A DNA stretch of 64,000 bases from Powellomyces hirtus. Lineage: Eukaryota > Chytridiomycota > Chytridiomycetes > Spizellomycetales > Powellomycetaceae. Position numbers and translations under genes: made by a program. Numbering within the stretch: the stretch's first letter is position 1; each line of letters begins with the position of its first letter. The stretch spans positions 124,001-188,000 of the forward strand of contig JAHLKG010000022.1 in NCBI GenBank assembly GCA_025526995.1, read 5' to 3'. Of this stretch, positions 57,557-64,000 are shown one piece after another. The notes beneath the pieces are model-generated. The model was not told the DNA's origin and did not search any database. It saw only the letters and a program-made list of their open reading frames with translations.

Positions 57557-57709
57557 GAATAACAACGATGGATTGTGGGGAATTGAGTTCGTGAGAACGC
57601 CGGAGATCTTTCGACGCGATTCCCACGTACCCTGGAATTGGGACAGTCAATATCATATCTTTCTGGAACACGCCGTCATTTAGTTCTTGCAGTAAGGGAA
57701 ACGTCAAAC

Positions 57710-58604
57710 ATGTCGACAGCAGAGGTTAGCCCCAATGGACTGCAACAACGAAAGCGGACCGCAGAAACCACGTCCGCCACCCGCACATTAGAGCAGCGGA
57801 AACAATCGCCATCCGCCACAGACCTTGACCCAACCCAGTCCGTTGGCTTCACCTGCCTCCTTGTTATCGCATCGCTCATCATCACAACCATCATCACCAG
57901 CCTGATCATCACCAACAGTTTTACGTTTGGGTACGACGTGCCTAACTGGCGGAAATACGCCTATGTGAGTGGGCGCAGCGGGCGTTTTTGGTCCTCGGGG
58001 GTGCCGGGGGACAGAACTGATCGGTTTGGAAATTCTGTTAGCGACAACCGATAGCGCTGACGACGGAGGAGTTGAGGCAGTATGATGGGAAGGACCCGTC
58101 GAAGCCAATCTATATTGCGATCAAGTACGTTGGTCACGGTCCTTAGGATTCCCTACGCGCTTTCTTGCTGATGGGCTTGTTCTTGAAGTGGTGATATATA
58201 CGATGTCTCAGCTTCTCCGCATTACTACGGACCGGTATGATTACGATGCACATGCTTGAAATGGGTGTCTGAACGATGTATTCACATGGACGGTTCAATA
58301 GGAGGGCGGATACAAGTTCTTTGCTGGCAGAGACGCTGCTCGCGCATACATCACCGGCTGCTTCGAGACGCATCTGACCCACGATCTGCGCGGTCTGAAT
58401 GAGGCGCAGATAAAGGTGAGGCCTGAACAGGAACCAGGCTTGCGAAAAGGCTAGGGTGTGACATCTTTTTGTTTTCAGAGTTTGGACACATGGACGGACT
58501 TTTATGCGAACAGCGACAAATATTTCAAAGTCGGACGGGTGGTACATGACCCGATCGACCCTAGCTCTCCCATTCCGGAGGATTGCAATGCCCCACCACC
58601 ATAG
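57710..58604 (+). CDS. Membrane-anchored cytochrome b5-like heme/steroid-binding protein (MAPR family)
   Basis: Five exons: 57710-57968, 58055-58124, 58189-58234, 58302-58415, 58479-58604; 204 aa. One transmembrane helix near residues 45-70 (FTCLLVIASLIITTIITSLI) precedes the b5-like domain: TTEELRQYDGKDPSKPIYIA, DIYDVSAS, YYGPEGGYKFFAGRDAARAY, then FYANSDKYFKVGRV. This matches fungal neudesin/Dap1-like MAPR proteins, which bind heme through a Tyr ligand and support P450 enzymes such as sterol demethylase. ERG28 elsewhere in the window hints at sterol biology, but no linkage is implied. Exon 1's donor (GTGGGC) is chosen for phase. Confidence 0.85.
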
Positions 58605-58674
58605 ATCAGAGGCGGCTCATTCTGAACTCAATCTGCCTGATTAATATTGCGGGAACGTTCACCAATTTGAATTC

Positions 58675-61072
58675 TCACTGATTTGGCAAACCGCACATGT
58701 CACAACTGCCAGCGCCTGCCGCATTCATGAATGTACAGTATTTACAAGCCCATGGGGCGGCCGCCTTCGCATCGCTTCTCGTTGCTTGCTGACCTCCAAA
58801 ACCTGAAGAGGCGGGTGCCGAGTGCGATCCAGACTCTTTGATGATCATTAGCAAGTTCTGCCAAGATTCGCTGTGCACCAGCTGCTGTGCAAGCTCTTCG
58901 CCGTGCGTTATAGCGATCTGGATCGCAAGATCCAGCCCAATCTAAACAAAAGTGGTTAGTCGAAGATTTGGTCAGTCTCAAGGGAAGCTCGTTTTACCTG
59001 ATCAATGATGCCGAGGCTACGCAAGTACAACAGCACGTGAAATTCGGACAAGGCTTCTGTCAGTTTGCCTGTATCTATGTGCCGATGAAGGGACCCCAAG
59101 TCTTGGCTTTCCACGCCCACTCGGTTTTCAATCGGGAAGGGAGTGCCGGATGTAAAGGTCGGTGATGGCGTTTGTGGGAACCCATGCGTCACCTTGGATT
59201 ACGATGTCAGTATCCTGACTGACATTATAAAGGCGCAAGAATGTGCATTACCGTAACGAGTAAGTATTCAACGGGGAAAGTTGGCCGAGCAGCGTCCTGA
59301 ACCATCAAACCATACTCGTTCTTGTACTTGTAGAATACTTCGGGCACGTAGTGCTCCTCTGTAAGTTGTTTGACTCGCATCAGAGATGGCTCTACCGATG
59401 CCTCTATGATATCATCTCGGACCATCGCCATTGCTGTGTTGGAGACTTGAAAACTAGAGATGTCGATTCCTCCGTCTTCGTTGCCTAATCATTCAAAAGG
59501 CATGGTCAGATGGATGTGATACCGGAGTTGAGAGCGAATACAAACGTTACATACCAACCATGATGCAGGTTACAAATCTGGATCCAAACTTCCCAGTCTC
59601 AGACCATTTGGTTGCGACCGGATGCTTGAGTTGCATATCAGCAGCGAGCATGCACTCGGCCGATGACAGAAAGTATGAATCGGCATGTCGATTGCAAACA
59701 ACGGTGCCCTTGCCGGAGCCATCATCGGTCAGATCCGTATATATCATTCCGACTTTCACAAGTCCCAGCTTTTCAGCCATCTCGCTGACGGACGAGTCTT
59801 CCGGATTTGGCAATTGCAACTGCAGACCATCATATGTTCCTTCCTGCGGCGGCTCGTAAATTGCTGAAACGACCGCTTTCACGCCCAAGGGAACCTCTGA
59901 GTACGGCTCATAGCGGCCATAGAGATACCCGAATCGTTGATGACCAGTGGCACGCCAGTACTTTAGGAAGTTTTCGATCATTCCAGCGGTTTCGAATTCA
60001 ATGTGATCTACCATTCGGAAATTCTTGAGACAACAAAGGTAAGCGTCATGTATAGCATATTAAGTGGTTTTCGGTTTACACATACTTGGCTTTGCAATGT
60101 GACAGCGCCGGGCTGGCATTTTGTGCAGATACCACTTGGCCATGATTCGTGTCCACGACCTGGGCACGGCACTTTGACCTTCAAGTCTAACTCGTCCAGT
60201 GGTGGAAGGAACTGCGAGCTTGTCGGAGGGGCGGTTTTGTTTTTGTCGGTAAGCTGGCGAACGTATGCGTGGAATGTCATATGCTTGATCTTGTTTTCCT
60301 CTAGGTATTTCGTATCCCATGGCTAGAGCACAAGTGGGTTAGCGGTCAGCATTCGAGTTGGCGCACGCAAAGGAATGTACCTGAACAGGCAAACAATATT
60401 CACACATTCCAGATGGACCGTGTTTGCAGCTAAAAGAAGGCAAGATGAGCTTATCTCTGCCGCGTGGTGGTAACCTCTACGTCTCCTCGAAGAGCATACA
60501 CATACAATGTTGGATCCCTGCCGCGCTTCACTGCGCCATCCTGCTTCTCCATAAAATCATCGATAGGATCCTGCTTTACACTGCGCGCTGGCTTCTCAGA
60601 GCTGGGTGACTTTGCTTTGACGTCTTCCTCGCGTTGGAAAGCTATGTACAAGATATCACCGTGTCTGTTGACGAACAGTCAACAGTAAGTAATAATAGCG
60701 AAGTTTTGCGCACTGCGGCATGCTCTTTTTCCGTGCCACACCTCAGTCCGAGAGAGCCAACAGGCTGGCCAGGCGGAACATCTATGATTCTTGATCCTTT
60801 GTCATCCGCAGAGATAATGAGGCTAGCCTCGGCAAATTTCAGCGCGGTTGCGATCTGTGCCCGAGATGTCAGTTTGAGTGCCATGCCGGGCCGATTGAAG
60901 AAAAGCGATGTCTTGACCTTATTGCGGAGTGCCTTGATGTCTTCAGACGCGTCAATGTCTATGCGAGCTTGACCTTCTTTGGAACGGAGACGGATGATCT
61001 AGTGGGGAGCAATCGCAATCGTCAACTCGGATACTATATCAGGTTCAACAGGCGACTTGAGCAACCCACCAT
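58675..61072 (-). CDS. NPL4: NPL4, ubiquitin-binding cofactor of Cdc48/p97
   Basis: Works with Ufd1 and Cdc48 in ER-associated and nuclear protein degradation. Nine exons (complement): 61070-61072, 60742-60998, 60506-60664, 60381-60429, 60086-60322, 59555-60023, 59252-59484, 58998-59192, 58675-58941; 622 aa. The first coding exon is the ATG alone, giving [15 protein letters not shown]. Landmarks: the UBX-like N-terminus, the zinc module [13 protein letters not shown], the MPN-like core from [39 protein letters not shown], and LVTVTHGFPQ. A C-terminal NZF finger ([20 protein letters not shown]) is present as in animal NPLOC4 and absent from yeast Npl4. Confidence 0.93.
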
Positions 61073-61486
61073 TTTGTCGACAAACAAAGGACTATGGATG
61101 TTGAGGTAAAAGTTGACAGGAATCAGAACGGGGAGGTAATCTTTATAGATGTGGATTCAAGTTACAGAGATCACAAATGCACGAAAAAAGTAACGAGGAA
61201 AATTCGTAAAAGTCTCCAAGTCTTTCCGTGACGTGGGATAGAGGTGACCTAGATGTAGCATGCTGCGCGTTCCTCATCTGCTCCCGGCGAAAGAAAGCGA
61301 GTTTTGCAGTCAGTTCCGATTCTTCCACCCAGGACCAAGCCAATTTGCAGAATCGGCAATTTTCCATTCAACGCATGGAGAGGGTTGTTGGACTCGACAT
61401 CACTCGGTAGTCATACCCCCCTTTCACCCCCCCACTCTGCCGCTTTCCTCCGGCACTTATACCCTCGAGTATGCTGGCGACAGTCA
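61073..61486. other. Divergent promoter region
   Basis: 414 bp between the NPL4 and PPR starts. Contains a C-rich run around 61417-61436. No gene seen. Confidence 0.5.
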
Positions 61487-64000
61487 ATGTCGCGACATCT
61501 ATTCCTTGCCTTATCGAAAGCCTGGCATCCCGCCAATCGCGGCTCTTTCTATAGCTCCGCCGCTGAACGCCCGGCGCACATCACCACCCTCAAACGTCAG
61601 TGTCACAGGCGAAAGGAGAACTTGTTTGTCTGCTCAGAATGTACTTCTGGTCGGATTTCCGCGGCCGCCGCCGCTGCGAATCGGACTTCTTCAGCGGCCG
61701 CTGTCGCAGATCGCGTCAAGAGGGTTCCTATGCGCCGCTCTCAGGTCAGGCACTACTCGACGCCGAAACTCGGCGGTCCGCATGAGGTTGTTGCAGGTTA
61801 CCAGGAGAAAGCTGCCGGAACTGTTGACGCAACAGCGACATTTAGCATGCCCCTCGAAACACCAGCAGCCATCGACGCAGCATGGAACATGTTTCTACGG
61901 CTCAAGGACACGCCGCATCAAAGTGACCCGATAGAGGGGGAAATTCGCCATATATTCAATGTGCTGGCGTCTGGTTTACGCACTGGGAAATCTGCGGAAA
62001 AGCTCAGATCGGTTGCTCTCTATATGAAGCGGAGCGGGTTTTCATTGGCATTAAAGGAAGCAGAGCACCTGATCATCGCGCAGCGGATCCTGAGAAATTG
62101 GTCCGAATTGCTCACGGAATACCGATCTCTTCGCTACTTGGCGAAGAACGATGCTGCTTTCCTCAATTGCAGCTCCGAAGTGTATGAATGCGTCGTTGCT
62201 GCCCTGTTAGAACTTGGTAACCACGACGCAGCACGCGCTATGCTCGTCGAACTGGAGCAAAACAGTAGCCTTCCGACTGTACGGATGTTTATCAATCTTT
62301 TCCGAAGTGCGTTGAGTCGGAATGATATGGTCGCCCTGGAGGAGCTTTATCAAAGTCTTGTCCGGCAAGGCATACCACTCAATATAAGATGCTTCGCCAT
62401 CCTCATGACAGCGTGGAAAGATGATAAGGGCCGGATCGAAGAACTACTCCAATCGGCTCAGCATTCCAACCTGGGTGATTTCGAAGCCGATATTGAGTAC
62501 CAAGAAGCGGCGATAGCAGCTTCGTGTCGAGCTGGTTTCCTGGAACATGCGTACGATCAATTGACGCGATTTCGTCACAAACATCCCAAATCAGAGTCAC
62601 AGCAGAACTTCCTCTATGCGGCGATGATCAGAGAGCACCTCCACCGGACAAAGGACCCCCAGCAGGCATTGAACACGGCCGAGAGCCTATTTGCAGAAAT
62701 GATGAGGCTTGGCATAGCGCCCACTGTGAGGACGTACACCGTCTTGATGCACGGTTACTTCAAACACAGATCCCTCAATAAAGTGCTAGAAACCTACGAG
62801 GCGATGGTCAAATCAGGTTTGGAAGCGGATTCCACAGTCTTCAATGTTATTCTCCGAGCGTGCGTGCTACATGGAGATCTCGCGAAGATGGAGGAAGTCT
62901 TCTCTCGACTGCTTGAAACCGGCCTGGAACCGAGCCTGCACATATTAACGAGCGTAATGGCGGGATTTGCATGGCACGGGAGAGTAGACGAGGCTGTCAC
63001 GATTTTTGAGCAGCGCATCAAGGAGAATAGTTTAGAACCTGACGTCGCGTGCTACAACGTGCTGATTCTCGGATTTGGACTGCGGGGAGACGTGAATGGA
63101 TGCATACAGTGGTGGAACAAGATGTTAGAACAGGGTTTATCGCCGGACAGGATAAGCTATACAAGCTTTATGGAAGCCCTCTCGAAATCGGGGGATACCC
63201 GTGTAGAATCAATGTACCAACGCGTTTTTACGACCGAAGTGGAACCCGACGAACGTTCATATGGGCTTCTGGTGAAAGATCGAATACGACGGGGCGAGCT
63301 TGACTCCGCTGTTCAGATCTGGACGGAGTTGCTAGCGAATGGGCTGAACATGGGGCCGACTTCCGTTGCAAATTTGATGGAAGCGTTTCAGGTCCAAGAC
63401 AACATTCCCTTCGCCCGGGATCTTCTGCGTCGCTTTGTGGATAAGGGAGGTGTCATAGATGTCCACGTTTACGGCGTCATGATGAATATGCTTCAAGCCT
63501 CCAGTCGACCGGATGAGATCATCAGAATGTGGCACGGAATGACACAACAGCGCGTGGAGCCAACCGAGAGGATATACCGGCATGTTATCAAAGCACACGT
63601 CGCTGAAAAGGATGCGGAAGGGCTGTGGGCAACGGTCGAAGATATGCGCAGCAGACTATTCGTTCCGCCCGTTAGACTTTGGGAGATAGTCATAAGTTTT
63701 CTGACTACTCTTCGCGGGGCTCCCAACGTTGACAGAGCATATCAATACATGCTGGAGGACAACGTGACACTGTCCGCTCTCTTACTTGACCGCCTGGTGG
63801 AAAGTCCTGTTGCAGAAGCGGATCCGGAGCTGGTGATTCACATCATGCGGCACTGTCTCCAGAAAGGCGAGAAGGCAATGGAAGATGTCAATGCGAGACG
63901 TTTCGTGTACAGATATTTTGTCAACTTGCACGACCAGCGTTATATGGCGGAACTGATTGGGTCCATCATCAAGTCGAGGAATCTCGCTGATCTGAGAGAC
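61487..64000 (+). CDS. Long pentatricopeptide-repeat protein, mitochondrial, 3' partial
   Basis: One open frame of 838 codons runs to the right edge with no stop. The start MSRHLFLALSKAWHPANRGS and the following FYSSAAERP look like a mitochondrial presequence with a cleavage site. An Ala-rich linker follows. From about residue 160 the sequence is alpha-helical with 35-residue PPR periodicity, for example VRTYTVLMHGYFKHRSLNKV, VFNVILRACVLHGDLAKMEE and VACYNVLILGFGLRGDVNGC. Such proteins bind mitochondrial RNA and control its processing or translation; the RNA target cannot be read with confidence. The length suggests a large fungal PPR factor of the Ppr/Aep3 kind, but the family member is unclear. 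A shorter start at 61730 is possible. Confidence 0.88.
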   Translation, partial: MSRHLFLALSKAWHPANRGSFYSSAAERPAHITTLKRQCHRRKENLFVCSECTSGRISAAAAAANRTSSAAAVADRVKRVPMRRSQVRHYSTPKLGGPHEVVAGYQEKAAGTVDATATFSMPLETPAAIDAAWNMFLRLKDTPHQSDPIEGEIRHIFNVLASGLRTGKSAEKLRSVALYMKRSGFSLALKEAEHLIIAQRILRNWSELLTEYRSLRYLAKNDAAFLNCSSEVYECVVAALLELGNHDAARAMLVELEQNSSLPTVRMFINLFRSALSRNDMVALEELYQSLVRQGIPLNIRCFAILMTAWKDDKGRIEELLQSAQHSNLGDFEADIEYQEAAIAASCRAGFLEHAYDQLTRFRHKHPKSESQQNFLYAAMIREHLHRTKDPQQALNTAESLFAEMMRLGIAPTVRTYTVLMHGYFKHRSLNKVLETYEAMVKSGLEADSTVFNVILRACVLHGDLAKMEEVFSRLLETGLEPSLHILTSVMAGFAWHGRVDEAVTIFEQRIKENSLEPDVACYNVLILGFGLRGDVNGCIQWWNKMLEQGLSPDRISYTSFMEALSKSGDTRVESMYQRVFTTEVEPDERSYGLLVKDRIRRGELDSAVQIWTELLANGLNMGPTSVANLMEAFQVQDNIPFARDLLRRFVDKGGVIDVHVYGVMMNMLQASSRPDEIIRMWHGMTQQRVEPTERIYRHVIKAHVAEKDAEGLWATVEDMRSRLFVPPVRLWEIVISFLTTLRGAPNVDRAYQYMLEDNVTLSALLLDRLVESPVAEADPELVIHIMRHCLQKGEKAMEDVNARRFVYRYFVNLHDQRYMAELIGSIIKSRNLADLRD

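Noticed and set aside
1..64000. Transposons, CRISPR arrays, tRNA or rRNA genes
   Set aside because: No transposase or reverse-transcriptase motif, regular spaced repeat, tRNA cloverleaf or rRNA core was recognised by eye; a dedicated scan (tRNAscan-SE, RepeatMasker) could still find small ones.

Overview
This is a gene-dense, intron-rich nuclear segment of a fungus. The gene set is fungal: ERG28, COQ9, a CCE1-like mitochondrial resolvase, a GPI-anchored chitin-deacetylase relic and an ARP3/GLO3/PCNA/FEN1 core. Two genes belong to cilia and flagella (a CFAP73/CCDC42-type coiled-coil protein and a WDR27-like WD40 protein), XMAP215 is animal-sized with five TOG domains, and there is a Cache-type membrane sensor. 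Together these point to a zoosporic, early-diverging fungus (chytrid-like) rather than a yeast or mould. The lineage is an inference; the sequence itself only shows the gene content. Introns are mostly 52-125 nt with GTACGT, GTAAGT or GTATGT donors, and a few are as short as 43-44 nt. I saw no tRNA, rRNA, CRISPR array or intact transposon.

Layout. 0-14.97 kb: ARP3 (5' end cut by the window), GLO3-type ArfGAP, Nudix/DUF4743 enzyme, four-helix membrane protein, orphan Cache sensor, FEN1, small membrane protein, COQ9, geranylgeranyltransferase-I beta. 14.97-17.05 kb: a 2-kb stretch with no gene I can support. 17.05-26.4 kb: ERG28, a tiny gene, a mitochondrial Holliday-junction resolvase carrying an array of SAP domains, a mitochondrial carrier, two uncharacterised small genes, a PEX39-like protein, mitochondrial AspRS. 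26.5-45.4 kb: CFAP73-like, an uncharacterised low-complexity protein, PDCD2, WDR27-like, the 2,261-aa TOG protein, another low-complexity protein. 46.5-64 kb: EBP1, PCNA, an uncharacterised gene, a decayed chitin deacetylase, PIGQ/GPI1, TRAPPC2, a CCCH-Smr protein, a cytochrome-b5-like heme-binding protein, NPL4, and a long PPR protein cut by the right edge.

The genes do not form operons; several are close divergent pairs (resolvase/carrier, PEX39-like/AspRS, Smr/heme-binding protein, NPL4/PPR) that may share promoters. Recurrent themes are mitochondrial function (COQ9, resolvase, carrier, AspRS, PPR), DNA replication (FEN1 with a PCNA-binding box, plus PCNA) and microtubules/flagella (TOG protein, CFAP73, WDR27). 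Exon boundaries were read by eye from splice signals, reading phase and family conservation, so individual junctions may be off by a few bases.
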